A DNA stretch of 64,000 nucleotides from Leucobacter musarum subsp. musarum (GCF_001273845.1 NZ_JHBW01000087.1:496001-560000), one strand, 5' to 3'; positions 16,185 through 25,632 are shown, counted from the stretch's first letter. The notes: generated by a model not told the origin, from the letters alone. Numbers and translations are program-made.

Positions 16185-17543
16185 ATGACCACTCAGCCGA
16201 TCCCCACCATCGATGACCGCTTCGCCGAGATCATCACGCATCTCGACGGCACCGACCTGCCCGCGCTGACGCACGACCTCACGTCGGTCTCAGTCGCGGA
16301 GCTCGTGCCGCTGTTCGAGCGCCTCGACCTGCGCCAGCGCGCGGTGCTGTTCCGCCTGCTGGCGAAGCCCCGCGCGATCGAGGTGTTCGAAGCGCTGCCG
16401 CCCTCACTCCAGGGCGATCTGCTCGACGGGCTGCAAGATGCCGAAGTCAGTCGGCTCTTCGCCGAGCTCGACCCCGACGACCGGTTGTGGCTGCTCGACG
16501 AGGTACCGTCGGTGCTCGCGACCCAGCTGCTGCGCGGGCTGCCCGCAGAGGATCGCGCGCTCACCGCATCCCTGCTGGGGTATCCGCAGGGCAGCGTCGG
16601 GCGACGCATGACCCCGGAGTACGTGTCGACCCGCGCCACGCTGACGGTCGCAGAGACCCTCCAGCGCGTGCAAGCGCACATCGATGACGCCGAGACCGTC
16701 TACACGATTCCGGTGCTCGACGGCACGCGCACTGTCGTCGGCGTGGTCAGCCTGCGCGAATTGCTCGCGGCGCACTCAGACGCCGTCATTTCGGAGATGA
16801 TGCGGCCCGTGCACACCGCGGCGGCGACCGAATCCGATGAGACGGCCGCGCGACGCTGCGCCGATCTCTCGCTGCTCGCGCTGCCGATCGTCGACAGCGA
16901 GGAGCGCCTCGTCGGCATGCTCACGATCGATGACGCGATCCGCATCCTCGAGAATGTGGAGAGCGAGGACGCCGCGCGTCAGGGCGGCTCCGAGCCGCTG
17001 CGCCGCCCCTACCTCTCGACCCCGGTGCGCACCCTGGTGCGCTCGCGCGTGGTCTGGCTGCTCGTGCTCGCGGTGGGCGCGACGCTCACGGTGCAGGTGC
17101 TCGAGATCTTCGAGGCGACGATCGAGCAGGTCACCGTACTCGCCCTGTTCGTGCCCCTGCTGATCGGCACGGGCGGCAACACCGGCAACCAGGCAGCGAC
17201 CACCGTCACCCGCGCACTCGCGCTCGGCGACGTGCGACCGCGCGACATCTTCCGCGTGCTCGCGCGGGAACTGCGCACCGGGGCACTGCTCGGGCTGCTG
17301 CTCGGAGCGCTGGGGTTCGGGATCGCCGGGACGCTCTACTCGCTGCCCATCGGGGCCGTGATCGGACTCACGCTGCTCGCCGTCTGCACGGTCGCGGCCG
17401 TGGTCGGCGGCTGCATGCCCCTGCTCGCGCGCGCCGTGCGGGTCGACCCTGCAGTGTTCTCGAACCCGTTTATCTCGACGTTCGTCGACGCCACGGGTCT
17501 GCTCGTTTACTTCGGCATCGCCTCGGCGGTGCTGCGGCTCTAA
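16185..17543 (+). CDS. mgtE: Magnesium transporter MgtE
   Basis: This 452-residue Mg2+ channel has the full MgtE layout. An N-terminal helical domain (about 1-125, ELDPDDRLWLLDEVPS) is followed by two CBS domains (about 135-255) that sense cytosolic Mg2+, a plug helix, and five membrane helices (about 285-452). The pore signature LLIGTGGNTGNQAATTVTRA lies near residue 325. ATG 16185 has GAAGGAG 5 nt upstream. The leader carries a short ORF and alternative hairpins. The stop codon lies in the loop of a long terminator hairpin. Confidence 0.95.
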   Translation: MTTQPIPTIDDRFAEIITHLDGTDLPALTHDLTSVSVAELVPLFERLDLRQRAVLFRLLAKPRAIEVFEALPPSLQGDLLDGLQDAEVSRLFAELDPDDRLWLLDEVPSVLATQLLRGLPAEDRALTASLLGYPQGSVGRRMTPEYVSTRATLTVAETLQRVQAHIDDAETVYTIPVLDGTRTVVGVVSLRELLAAHSDAVISEMMRPVHTAAATESDETAARRCADLSLLALPIVDSEERLVGMLTIDDAIRILENVESEDAARQGGSEPLRRPYLSTPVRTLVRSRVVWLLVLAVGATLTVQVLEIFEATIEQVTVLALFVPLLIGTGGNTGNQAATTVTRALALGDVRPRDIFRVLARELRTGALLGLLLGALGFGIAGTLYSLPIGAVIGLTLLAVCTVAAVVGGCMPLLARAVRVDPAVFSNPFISTFVDATGLLVYFGIASAVLRL

Positions 17544-17561
17544 ACCAGCCGCAGCACCGCC
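17525..17561. terminator. Bidirectional terminator overlapping the mgtE stop codon
   Basis: A perfect 15-bp inverted repeat (17525-17539 with 17547-17561) has a 7-nt loop that contains the TAA of mgtE. It lies between convergent mgtE and the fusion gene and can act on both transcripts. Confidence 0.75.
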
Positions 17562-17574
17562 ACGGGCGGCAGGG

Positions 17575-20500
17575 TTACCAGCCCTCGGTGAGCACGCGGT
17601 CGAGCGCCGACACCACGAAGTCGGCGCTCTCCGCGGTGAGGCAGAGCGGCGGCTTCACTTTCAGCACGTTCGACCGCTCCGAGGTCGTCAGCACAACGAC
17701 GCCCAGCTCTTTGAGCCGCTCGCAGATCGCCGCCGCCTCGGCCTTCGCCGGTTCGAGCGTCTCGCGATCCCGCACCAGCTCGACCCCGAGATACAATCCC
17801 TCGCCGTGCACTGGGCCGATGATGTCGTGCTGCTCGGCCAGCCCGCGGAATCCGTTCGCCAGGCGCTTGCCGACCACGCGCGCGTTCTCTTGCAGCCCCT
17901 CCTCGGCCATCGCGTCGAGCACCGCGATGCCGACGCGGCAGCTCAGCGGGTTGCCGCCGGCCGACGAGAAGAATTGACCCTGGCTCGCCAACGCGTCTGC
18001 GACGCGCTTCGACGTGATGACGCCGCCGATCGGAAAGCCGTTGCCCATCGGCTTCGCAATCGTGATGATGTCGGGCACCGCCCCCGACTGCTCGAAGCCC
18101 CAAAAGCTCGATCCCATACGACCGAAACCGACCTGCACCTCGTCGGCGATGCACAGGCCGCCGGCGGCACGCACCCGTGCATAGGCATCGACGAGATACC
18201 CGTCGGGCAGCAGCACACCACCCGCGTTGCCGAGCACCGACTCGCAGATGAACGCGGCGACGTCGCGACCGTCGGCCGACAGCTCGTCGAGATCTCGACC
18301 GAGATCTGCGGCGTACGCGGCGCCGGTGTCGTCGCCCCGATAGGTGCCGCGAAAGCGGTTGGGTACGTCGGCGACGTGTACCCAGTCGGGGCGGTTCTCG
18401 AGCGCAAACGGGTTGTCGTAGGCACTCGTCGTCACGGCATCCGACGCCATGGTCCAGCCATGATACGCCTCGCGCAGCGCGACCACGGTCTTGCGGCCGG
18501 TCGCCGCCTGCGCGAGTCGGAGGGCGAGATCGACGGCCTCGGAGCCGCTGTTGACGAGGAGCACCGTGTCGAGTTCGCTCTCCGGCGGCACCAGTGCGAG
18601 CAGCCGCTCGCTGTACTCGGCGAGCTCGCGGTACAGGAACCGCGAGTTGGTGTTGAGCACGCGGATTTGCCGGTTCACCGCGTCGGCGACGCCCGGGTGG
18701 CCGTGGCCGAGCCCGGTGACGTTGTTCACGATATCGATGTACGTGCGGCCCGTCGTATCGACGAGGTGGTGGCGCCAGCCGCGCTCGATCTGCATCGGCC
18801 GATCGTAGTAGCGCTCCTGCGCGCTCGCGAAGATCTGTTCGCGGCGGTGCAGCTCGTCACCGGACTCATCCCGCTGGGCGAGGCGCGGCAAGCCCAGTAC
18901 CAGTGCCGCGTCATGCGTGAAACGGCTCCATGCGGGTACCCTCTCCGGAGCCACGAGCGGGGCGCGACCGGGTTCGGGTTCAGCCACCGCGAAGATGGGC
19001 GGTTCGGCGCCGTCGAGCGCCTCGCTGCGACACAGGGTCACTGCGAGGGCGCGGGCGTCTCCGGAGGCGGCGAGGCGCCCGAGCGGGCCACCGGCTGCGA
19101 CCGCATCGCCCGCTTCGAGCGACGCAGCGACACCATCGATCGCGAGGAACCACCCGCCGTCGAGCTCGAGCAGCAGGCCTTGCTCGGTGGCGACCGCAAC
19201 CGTCCCTGAGACCGGGGCGGTCACGTCGAGGGCGTCGCCGCCGGCGACCCAGACCTCGGTCGCGATCGGCCAGGTCGCCGCGGCCTCAGTCGCGTCGATC
19301 GCTGCACGCGTTAGACGATACACCCCGTACGGGAGCACGGCCGCAGCGTTTCCGGCGCGCAGTGTTGCCGTCACCAGGCTCGCCTCGGCGTCGGGCTCGA
19401 GCCACGCGCCAGACGCGAGTGCTTCGGATTCGACGCCCGGATCCACGATCTCGACGTCACCGTCGAGTCCAGGCAAGAGCGCCCGCAGCGGAGCGCTCGC
19501 GACCGCCTGGGGCAGCGCCACGAGCTGCAACCCGCTCCCCTGCGCGACGCCCTGGAACCCAAGACGCGCCAGCACCTGCTCCGTCGCCTCGGCGAGCGGC
19601 ACCGAGGTTGCCGCGTCGAAGATGGCCTGCTCGCCGGCGATGCGGTCGCGGGCGTAGTCGTTGTCGCCGTCGATCTGCAGCTGCCGCCACCCGCTCGCGA
19701 CGAGCAGTGCGGCCCGCAGCACGACGAGCGGCCACACGGCGCGCGCCTCGGCGGCCGAGAGCGGTGCGTCGCGATGGAACGCGGCGATCGTGTCGAGCAA
19801 CCGCAGCGGCCGCTCGGGCTCGTGGTGCAGCAGCGAGCTCGCGGTGACCGAGAGCTCGGCGACGCGCCAGCCATACGAGAGGTCGCCGAGGTCGAGCACG
19901 GTCGACGGGTGCACGCGCGAGTCATCGCCGCGCACACCCGTCACGTTGTCGTCGGTGAGGTCGCCGTGGATCGCCTGCACCGGCAGCGCATCGACGAGCG
20001 GAGCGAGCGCTTCGTCAGCCGCGGTCGCGGCGAGCACTACGCGCTCGTGCAGGTCTTCGTCGGTGATCGCGTCGACCAGCTTCGAGGTCTCGGCGAACGC
20101 CACGCGCATGTCCCACATGTGCTCGCGATCGAGCCCGGGGTGGCGCAAGTCGGCGAGCGCATTCGCCGAGGCGGCCGCCAGCGCCCCGAATTCCTCGAGC
20201 ACGACGGGCGCAAAGTAGCCGAGGTCGACCATCGGCTCGCCTGCGGCGAACTCGCTGCGCCGCACGGCGAAGCCACCCCAGCGCTGCGTCAACTCGCCGT
20301 TCAGCCCCGGCAGTACCGGCGCCGCCTGCACGCCCGCAGCGCGATAGGCATCGATCGCCGCGTGCTGCGCGTCACGCGCGTCGTCGGCGAAGATCGGGTT
20401 GTCGATGCGCAGCACGCTGCGGGTGCCGTCGGCGGCGGTCAACGCGAAATTGCGATCTTGGTTGCTGCCGAGTTCTGAGGCGGTCACCTCGATCCCGTAG

Positions 20501-20577
20501 CAGTCGCGGGCAATCGTTACGGCGTCGGCCTCGGTCACAGCGGGTCGCACCAATCCACCCGGTGATGATTCAGTCAT
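17575..20577 (-). CDS. Kinase / M23-like / class III aminotransferase-fold fusion protein
   Basis: This is a 1000-residue three-part enzyme. Residues about 20-340 are an APH/choline-kinase-like domain (AIHGDLTDDNV, then VLDLGDLSYGW). Residues about 420-560 contain a degenerate M23-peptidase-like fold without its catalytic His residues. Residues about 585-1000 are a fold-type I PLP enzyme (NSGSEAVDLALRLAQ, ADEVQVGFGRMG, Schiff-base Lys in TIAKPMGNGFPIGG). The kinase and PLP parts match the pair that phosphorylates hydroxylysine or ethanolamine and then eliminates phosphate in animals, so a phospho-amine lyase route is plausible; the substrate is unproven. ATG 20577 starts the kinase homology. 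Confidence 0.8.
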   Translation of the reverse strand: MTESSPGGLVRPAVTEADAVTIARDCYGIEVTASELGSNQDRNFALTAADGTRSVLRIDNPIFADDARDAQHAAIDAYRAAGVQAAPVLPGLNGELTQRWGGFAVRRSEFAAGEPMVDLGYFAPVVLEEFGALAAASANALADLRHPGLDREHMWDMRVAFAETSKLVDAITDEDLHERVVLAATAADEALAPLVDALPVQAIHGDLTDDNVTGVRGDDSRVHPSTVLDLGDLSYGWRVAELSVTASSLLHHEPERPLRLLDTIAAFHRDAPLSAAEARAVWPLVVLRAALLVASGWRQLQIDGDNDYARDRIAGEQAIFDAATSVPLAEATEQVLARLGFQGVAQGSGLQLVALPQAVASAPLRALLPGLDGDVEIVDPGVESEALASGAWLEPDAEASLVTATLRAGNAAAVLPYGVYRLTRAAIDATEAAATWPIATEVWVAGGDALDVTAPVSGTVAVATEQGLLLELDGGWFLAIDGVAASLEAGDAVAAGGPLGRLAASGDARALAVTLCRSEALDGAEPPIFAVAEPEPGRAPLVAPERVPAWSRFTHDAALVLGLPRLAQRDESGDELHRREQIFASAQERYYDRPMQIERGWRHHLVDTTGRTYIDIVNNVTGLGHGHPGVADAVNRQIRVLNTNSRFLYRELAEYSERLLALVPPESELDTVLLVNSGSEAVDLALRLAQAATGRKTVVALREAYHGWTMASDAVTTSAYDNPFALENRPDWVHVADVPNRFRGTYRGDDTGAAYAADLGRDLDELSADGRDVAAFICESVLGNAGGVLLPDGYLVDAYARVRAAGGLCIADEVQVGFGRMGSSFWGFEQSGAVPDIITIAKPMGNGFPIGGVITSKRVADALASQGQFFSSAGGNPLSCRVGIAVLDAMAEEGLQENARVVGKRLANGFRGLAEQHDIIGPVHGEGLYLGVELVRDRETLEPAKAEAAAICERLKELGVVVLTTSERSNVLKVKPPLCLTAESADFVVSALDRVLTEGW

Positions 20578-20738
20578 CGCGTGGTCTCCATCTCTGATGT
20601 CGATGATGTCACTCGTGTGTTGGGTGCTCCATCGCGGTGCGGCGCGGATGCGCGTGCGGTGCGGGGCACTCGGGCTCGGGCCATGGGGCCGCACAAGCCG
20701 ACGTCGAAGATCGTGGGTGTCGCGGGCGCGGGCCTCCG

Positions 20739-21338
20739 CTACCCGGCGAGTGCCTGGATGGCCGGGGCCAGCGCCGTGAATGCACGGGTGCGGTGCGAGT
20801 GCGCGTCTTTCTCCGTGCTCGTCAGTTCTGCAGCGGATCGCGTCTCGCCCTCCGGCTGGAAGATCGGGTCGTATCCGAAGCCGTGCTCCCCCGCGGGTTC
20901 GCGCAGCACCGTCCCCTTCCAGACGCCGAGCTCGCACACATCGCCGTCGCGCGAAGCGCCGGGCAGGGCAAGCGCTGCAGCGCACACGAATCCGCCGGCG
21001 CGATGCTCATCTGCGACGTCCGTCAGCTGCCAGAGCAGCAGGTCGACGTTCGCACGATCGTTGCGTGCCGGGCCGCCCCAGCGCGCCGAGAAGATGCCCG
21101 GGCAGCCGCCCAGCACGTCGACCGCGATGCCCGAATCGTCGGCAATGGCCGGGAGCCCGGTGTGTTCGGCGGCAGCGCGCGCCTTAATGAACGCATTCTC
21201 CTCGAAGCTGAGGCCGTTCTCGACCGGTTCGGGCCCGTCGTAACCGATGAGCTCGATACCCGGGATCAGCGGGCCGAGAATGCGCCGCAGCTCCTCGAGC
21301 TTGTGCGCGTTGTGCGAGGCGAGCACGACGGTCGTCAT
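20739..21338 (-). CDS. rdgB: XTP/dITP diphosphatase, RdgB/HAM1 family
   Basis: This hydrolyses non-canonical purine triphosphates (ITP, dITP, XTP) to keep them out of nucleic acids. The 199 residues show ASHNAHKLEEL at the N-terminus, ENAFIKARAAA, ADDSGIAVD, FGYDPIF and SHRTRAF, all family signatures. The ATG at 21338 lies one base after the rph stop, the common rph-rdgB coupling. Confidence 0.95.
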   Translation of the reverse strand: MTTVVLASHNAHKLEELRRILGPLIPGIELIGYDGPEPVENGLSFEENAFIKARAAAEHTGLPAIADDSGIAVDVLGGCPGIFSARWGGPARNDRANVDLLLWQLTDVADEHRAGGFVCAAALALPGASRDGDVCELGVWKGTVLREPAGEHGFGYDPIFQPEGETRSAAELTSTEKDAHSHRTRAFTALAPAIQALAG

Positions 21339-21339
21339 C

Positions 21340-22080
21340 TCAGCGTCCTTCCGCCAGCGCCGCGCGCTGCAGCTCGGAGAGTTCGGTCGTGCTGACGAGC
21401 GCGAGATCGAGCAGCGCATCGAGCTCGTCTCGCTTGAACGGTGCGCCCTCGGCGGTGCCCTGCACCTCGACGAAGTCGCCGGAGCCGGTCACCACCACGT
21501 TCATGTCGGTCTCCGCGCGCGAATCCTCGACGTAGGCGAGGTCTGACAGCGGTACCCCGTCGACGATACCGACCGAAATTGCGGCGACGCTGTCGGTGAG
21601 CGGCTTCGCCTTCTTCGCGATGAAGCCGCGCTCGCGCGCCCACTCGAGCGCGTCGACGAGAGCGACATACGCTCCCGTGATCGACGCCGTACGGGTGCCG
21701 CCATCGGCCTGCAGCACGTCGCAGTCGATGACGATCGTGTTCTCGCCAAGCGCCTTCGTGTCGATGACGGCGCGCAGGCTGCGCCCGATGAGGCGCGAGA
21801 TCTCGTGGGTGCGGCCGCCAACCTTGCCCTTGATCGACTCGCGCTGCATGCGCTCGTTCGTCGAACGGGGCAGCATCGAGTACTCGGCGGTCACCCAGCC
21901 GGTGCCCTTGCCCGCGAGCCAACGCGGCACCCCAGGAGTGAACGACGCCGTGCAGAGCACTTTCGTGTTGCCGAATGAGATCAGCGCGCTGCCCTCAGCC
22001 TGCGCGCTCCACCCCCGCTCGATGGTCACGGGGCGGGTCTGCTGCGGGGTGCGCCCATCGGCGCGAAGGGTCTCAGTCAT
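21340..22080 (-). CDS. rph: Ribonuclease PH
   Basis: This phosphorolytic 3'-5' exoribonuclease trims tRNA 3' ends. The 246-residue length and the motifs [44 protein letters not shown] and GTAEGAPF are typical. The ATG at 22080 is 57 nt after murI and the stop abuts rdgB, so murI-rph-rdgB are probably co-transcribed. Confidence 0.95.
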   Translation of the reverse strand: MTETLRADGRTPQQTRPVTIERGWSAQAEGSALISFGNTKVLCTASFTPGVPRWLAGKGTGWVTAEYSMLPRSTNERMQRESIKGKVGGRTHEISRLIGRSLRAVIDTKALGENTIVIDCDVLQADGGTRTASITGAYVALVDALEWARERGFIAKKAKPLTDSVAAISVGIVDGVPLSDLAYVEDSRAETDMNVVVTGSGDFVEVQGTAEGAPFKRDELDALLDLALVSTTELSELQRAALAEGR

Positions 22081-22137
22081 CTGGGGCTCCCGGGGTTCAG
22101 GCGGATCGGATACGTGGGTACAGTCTGGCGCGGCTGC

Positions 22138-22977
22138 CTAGCGCGGCAGGCGAATCGCGCCGGTTTCGAGTCGGTCGACGGCATCGATGCCGATCCCGAG
22201 CATGCGCCTCGCGAGCTCGACGAATGCAGCGGTATCGGGCCCGGTCGCCTCGTAGCGCAGCTCGGGCTCACCCGACCCGGTTGGGCGCAGCAGCCCGCGA
22301 TCGGTGAGCACCTGGAAGACCTCGTTCGCAGTCTCGATGTCGCTCGATACAAGGGCCACATCGGGGCCGACGACCTGGCGAATCGCACCGCGCAGGAACG
22401 GGTAGTGGGTGCAGCCGAGCACGAGGGTGTCGATGCCCTCGGCGACGAGCGGCGCCAGGTATTGCTCAGCGACTTCGTGCACTCGAGCACCGCTCGTCTC
22501 CCCCGATTCGACGAGTTCGACGAACTGCGGGCACGCGGCAGAGGTGAGGGCGATCTCGGGCCGCATGGCGAAGAGGTCATCGTAGGCGCGCGATTGAATC
22601 GTGCCCTGTGTGCCGATGAGCCCGACGCGTTGATTGCGGGTGATCGATGCCGCGCTGCGCACGGTCGGGCCGATGACCTCGACCACGGGAACGTCGTATC
22701 GTTCACGGGCGTCACGCAGCACGGCAGCCGACGCGGTGTTGCAGGCGATCACGAGCATCTTGACGCCCTGATCGACCAGCCCGTCGAGAATTTCGAGCGC
22801 GAAGCGTCGCACCTCGGCGATCGGCCGGGGCCCGTAGGGGGTGCGTGCCGTGTCGCCGACATAGATCATGGACTCGCTGGGCAGCTGGTCTCGGATTGCA
22901 CGGGCGACCGTCAACCCGCCGACTCCGGAGTCGAACACCCCGATGGGCGCGAACGCGTCAGAAGCTTGCGAACTCAC
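22138..22977 (-). CDS. murI: Glutamate racemase
   Basis: MurI interconverts L- and D-glutamate for peptidoglycan. The 279 residues contain [21 protein letters not shown] with the first catalytic Cys and [10 protein letters not shown] with the second. The start is GTG 22977, 9 nt after the rnhB stop, consistent with one minus-strand operon. Confidence 0.95.
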   Translation of the reverse strand: MSSQASDAFAPIGVFDSGVGGLTVARAIRDQLPSESMIYVGDTARTPYGPRPIAEVRRFALEILDGLVDQGVKMLVIACNTASAAVLRDARERYDVPVVEVIGPTVRSAASITRNQRVGLIGTQGTIQSRAYDDLFAMRPEIALTSAACPQFVELVESGETSGARVHEVAEQYLAPLVAEGIDTLVLGCTHYPFLRGAIRQVVGPDVALVSSDIETANEVFQVLTDRGLLRPTGSGEPELRYEATGPDTAAFVELARRMLGIGIDAVDRLETGAIRLPR

Positions 22978-22986
22978 TCGACCAGA

Positions 22987-23691
22987 CTACCCGAGGGGCG
23001 TCGAAGCCGGTGCGGGGGCCGAATCTCCGAGCGCGGCGAGTTTGATCCAGGTGTGCCGATGCAACTCGGTCAGACCCGCACTCGCGATACCCGCGTAGTG
23101 CGCTTTCGCGCCGTACCCCTTGTTCGACGCCCAAGCGTACTCCGGGTGCGCCTCATCCGCGTCGCGCATCAGGGCGTCGCGCGCCACTTTTGCTCGCACC
23201 GAAGCTGCAGCGACACTCGCGCAATCGCGATCGGCGCCTACTCGGGTGCGCACATCGAGCGGGGCGCGCAGCACGCCCGACAGCCAGTCGTGCGATCCGT
23301 CGAGCAGGATCACCGCTCGTTCGACCGGCACACCCGTCGAGCGCAGTTCGAGTAGCGCGCGCCGCGCCGCATGGCCCAGCATTGCGGTGATGCCCTGGGC
23401 ATCAATCTCTTCGGCGCTGGCGAACCCGACCGCCCCACTGCCCCACTCGCGTACGAGCGGTTCCAGAGCGTCGCGCCGCTTCTCGCTGAGCAGTTTGGAG
23501 TCACGCAGCCCGTCAGGAAAGCCATCGGTGCCCGCCGTGACCGCATGCACGCCCACGGCGACCGGGCCGGCGATCGCGCCTCGACCGACCTCATCGATAC
23601 CGATGACGATCTCGGCGCCCTCGGAGAAGTATGCGTGCTCGACATCGAGCGTCGGATCTTTCGATCGAGTCGCGGCAGCGTCGCCCGCCAA
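22987..23691 (-). CDS. rnhB: Ribonuclease HII
   Basis: This endonuclease cleaves RNA in RNA/DNA hybrids and at misincorporated ribonucleotides. The 234 residues include GIDEVGRGAIAGPVAV (catalytic Asp-Glu), LLDGSHDWL and SVAAASVRAKVARD. The start is TTG 23691, 3 nt after the lepB stop. The order rplS-lepB-rnhB is conserved in actinobacteria. Confidence 0.93.
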   Translation of the reverse strand: MAGDAAATRSKDPTLDVEHAYFSEGAEIVIGIDEVGRGAIAGPVAVGVHAVTAGTDGFPDGLRDSKLLSEKRRDALEPLVREWGSGAVGFASAEEIDAQGITAMLGHAARRALLELRSTGVPVERAVILLDGSHDWLSGVLRAPLDVRTRVGADRDCASVAAASVRAKVARDALMRDADEAHPEYAWASNKGYGAKAHYAGIASAGLTELHRHTWIKLAALGDSAPAPASTPLG

Positions 23692-23694
23692 CGG

Positions 23695-24414
23695 CTACTT
23701 CGCCTTCGCCGCGTCGACGCCGGTGAAGGTACCTTCGGGAGTACCGAGCCAGGTGAAGTGGTTGAGCGGCCAGTTCAGCACGAATGCGCGGCCGACGACC
23801 TCATCATCGGGCACGAAGCCCTTGCCCGGCTGGTCTTGGTTGTAGCGCGAGTCCTTGCTCTGATAGCGATTGTCACCCATGACCCAGAGCGAGCCCTCGG
23901 GCACGGTGACGTCGAAGTCGATCGCCGATGCTCGGTCTTCACCTTCGGGCTTCACGATGTAGGGCTCATCGATCGGCACACCGTTGACCATCACGCGGCC
24001 CTGGGCGTCGCAGCATTCGACGTGGTCGCCACCGATGCCGATGACGCGCTTCACCACGTACTCGTTGCTGGTGTCGGCTGCGAGGCCGACCGACTGCAGC
24101 ACGCGTTCGAAGCCCTGCGGAGGCTCCGTGCTGCGCGGGTAGAGCCACCCGCCAGGATCTTTGAAGACCACGATATCGCCGCGCTGCACGGGCACGAGGT
24201 CGGGAACGAGCTGGTTCACCAGGATGCGATCGTCGATCTGCAGCGTATTCTCCATCGACTCCGACGGAATGAAGAAGCTGCGCACGAGGAAGGTCTTCAG
24301 CAGGAATGACACCAGGAATGCCACGACCAGAATGACGAGCAGGTCACGGAGAAAACCGACGACGCCTCCCCGCCGGGTTCGACGCGTTGAGGTCGATGCC
24401 TCGGCTTCACTCAT
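23695..24414 (-). CDS. lepB: Signal peptidase I
   Basis: This membrane serine protease removes signal peptides from exported proteins. One membrane helix (about residues 22-42) is followed by the catalytic Ser in IPSESMENTL, the Lys region VVKRVIGIGGDHVEC and the GDNR box VMGDNRYQSKDSR. At 239 residues it is typical for actinobacteria. It lies downstream of rplS beyond a terminator-like hairpin. Confidence 0.95.
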   Translation of the reverse strand: MSEAEASTSTRRTRRGGVVGFLRDLLVILVVAFLVSFLLKTFLVRSFFIPSESMENTLQIDDRILVNQLVPDLVPVQRGDIVVFKDPGGWLYPRSTEPPQGFERVLQSVGLAADTSNEYVVKRVIGIGGDHVECCDAQGRVMVNGVPIDEPYIVKPEGEDRASAIDFDVTVPEGSLWVMGDNRYQSKDSRYNQDQPGKGFVPDDEVVGRAFVLNWPLNHFTWLGTPEGTFTGVDAAKAK

Positions 24415-24487
24415 GTGGGTGCCCCTGTCGATGGGTGTGGTGCTGCGGTGGTGCGGATACTCAGGTCTCGCCTACCGGTGAGACACT

Positions 24488-24521
24488 TCAGGCTCCCACC
24501 CTATTGCCGGGGGGAGCCTGA
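24488..24521 (-). terminator. Terminator-like hairpin after rplS
   Basis: A perfect 10-bp stem TCAGGCTCCC/GGGAGCCTGA (24488-24497 with 24512-24521) and a 14-nt loop lie about 45 nt after the rplS stop. It separates rplS from lepB and may cause partial termination. Confidence 0.55.
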
Positions 24522-24566
24522 GAGCGTGTCGGCATGCCGTGGACATGCCGTGAGTGAAGCGTTCGA

Positions 24567-24911
24567 TTAGAAGCGCTTCTCCTTGATCTTCGCCTTCTTG
24601 CCGGTGAGGCCGCGCAGGTAGTAGAGCTTGGCGCGACGCACGTCACCGCGGGTAACGACCTCGATCTTGTCGATCGCGGGCGAGTGCACGGGGAACTTGC
24701 GCTCCACGCCGACCTGGAAGCTGATCTTGCGAACGGTGAAGGTCTCGCGAACGCCCTCGCCGTGGCGGGAGATCACGATGCCCTGGAACACCTGGACACG
24801 CGAGCGGTTGCCCTCGATGATGTTCACGTGCACCTTGACGGTGTCACCGGCACGGAACTCGGGGATGTCGCTCTTGAGCGACGCGGCATCGACGTGGTCG
24901 AGCTTCTGCAT
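24567..24911 (-). CDS. rplS: 50S ribosomal protein L19
   Basis: L19 sits at the 30S-50S interface. The 114 residues contain [35 protein letters not shown] and [20 protein letters not shown], all highly conserved. It is preceded by a leader of about 120 nt with a -10-like CATAAT (25037-25032). In many actinobacteria trmD lies upstream; here a RibD-like gene does. Confidence 0.97.
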   Translation of the reverse strand: MQKLDHVDAASLKSDIPEFRAGDTVKVHVNIIEGNRSRVQVFQGIVISRHGEGVRETFTVRKISFQVGVERKFPVHSPAIDKIEVVTRGDVRRAKLYYLRGLTGKKAKIKEKRF

Positions 24912-25031
24912 GGTTGTCTACTCTCTGCGCCCGCCGCAAGTCGGAACGCGGATATCGAAAAAGTACTGAGGTGTTCGGCTCACGGTTCGTGCGGACCCTC
25001 GCGGCAGTGCCGCACCGTGGCACAAGGATCA

Positions 25032-25037
25032 ATTATG
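25032..25037 (-). promoter_or_regulatory. Probable -10 box of the rplS promoter
   Basis: CATAAT on the minus strand lies about 120 nt before the rplS ATG, overlapping the end of the upstream reductase gene. It would give a 5' leader of about 115 nt. I see a small GTGCC/GGCAC hairpin in it but no recognised r-protein binding motif. Confidence 0.4.
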
Positions 25038-25632
25038 CCACACTTCGGGGGCCCGACGCACCGTCTGCCTGCACATCCTCACGCAGTCGGCCCACCACCC
25101 GGTGCCGCGCGACGACAAACCCCGCGTTTCGCGAGACCTCGAGCAGTTCGAGGTCGAGCCGCCTGGGCAGCAGCGGCCGGCCCGCCCCCAGGGTCACCGG
25201 GGCGATGGAGGTGAGCACCTCATCCAGTGCGCCGAGGTCGGCGAACTGCCCGGCCAGGTCTCCGCCGCCGACCACCCAGAGGTCGCGCTCCCCCGCCGCC
25301 GCGTGCAACTCTTCGAGCGCATCGGCGATGCTGCCGCGGCGAAACCGCACGTCGGGCGCGCCGCCATGACTCGTGCGGGTCGGCAGCGGAAGTTCGCGCG
25401 TCGTGAACACGAATGCGGGCAGGTCGTACCCCCACTCGCCGTTCTCGTGTGCCAACACCCACTCGTAGGTCGTCGAACCCATGACGATCGCGCCGACGCC
25501 GCCGAGGAACGTCGAGTAGTCGCCCGGGCCGCCCTCCTCCAGGTCTTGGCGCAGGAGCCAATCAAGCGAGTCATCGGGATCAGCAAGAAACCCGTCGAGG
25601 GTGGTCGCGGTGTAGAAGATCGTGCGGGTCAT
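25033..25632 (-). CDS. Dihydrofolate reductase family protein (RibD C-terminal-like)
   Basis: This 199-residue NADPH-dependent reductase belongs to the group that includes YyaP/RibD-C proteins. The visible signatures are TATTLDGFLADPDDSLDWLL at the N-terminus, IVMGSTTYEWVL near residue 50, and LWVVGGGDLAGQFADLGALD near 116. Substrates of these stand-alone proteins are mostly unknown. It ends just before the rplS promoter and no partner gene is evident. Confidence 0.8.
   Translation of the reverse strand: MTRTIFYTATTLDGFLADPDDSLDWLLRQDLEEGGPGDYSTFLGGVGAIVMGSTTYEWVLAHENGEWGYDLPAFVFTTRELPLPTRTSHGGAPDVRFRRGSIADALEELHAAAGERDLWVVGGGDLAGQFADLGALDEVLTSIAPVTLGAGRPLLPRRLDLELLEVSRNAGFVVARHRVVGRLREDVQADGASGPRSVA

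Noticed and set aside
16000-16188. 62-codon frame overlapping the mgtE ATG by 4 nt
   Set aside because: The overlap looks like coupling, but there is no ribosome site for it. The 20-codon frame starting at 15993 has a good one and overlaps the same leader.
20578-20738. Possible regulatory region before the kinase/lyase fusion gene
   Set aside because: I looked for ORFs, hairpins and operators in these 161 bp and saw only GC-rich imperfect repeats with no clear structure.
24912-25031. Autoregulatory r-protein leader before rplS
   Set aside because: The leader is long enough, but only one small hairpin is visible and I recognise no described L19 leader motif. I kept the promoter only.
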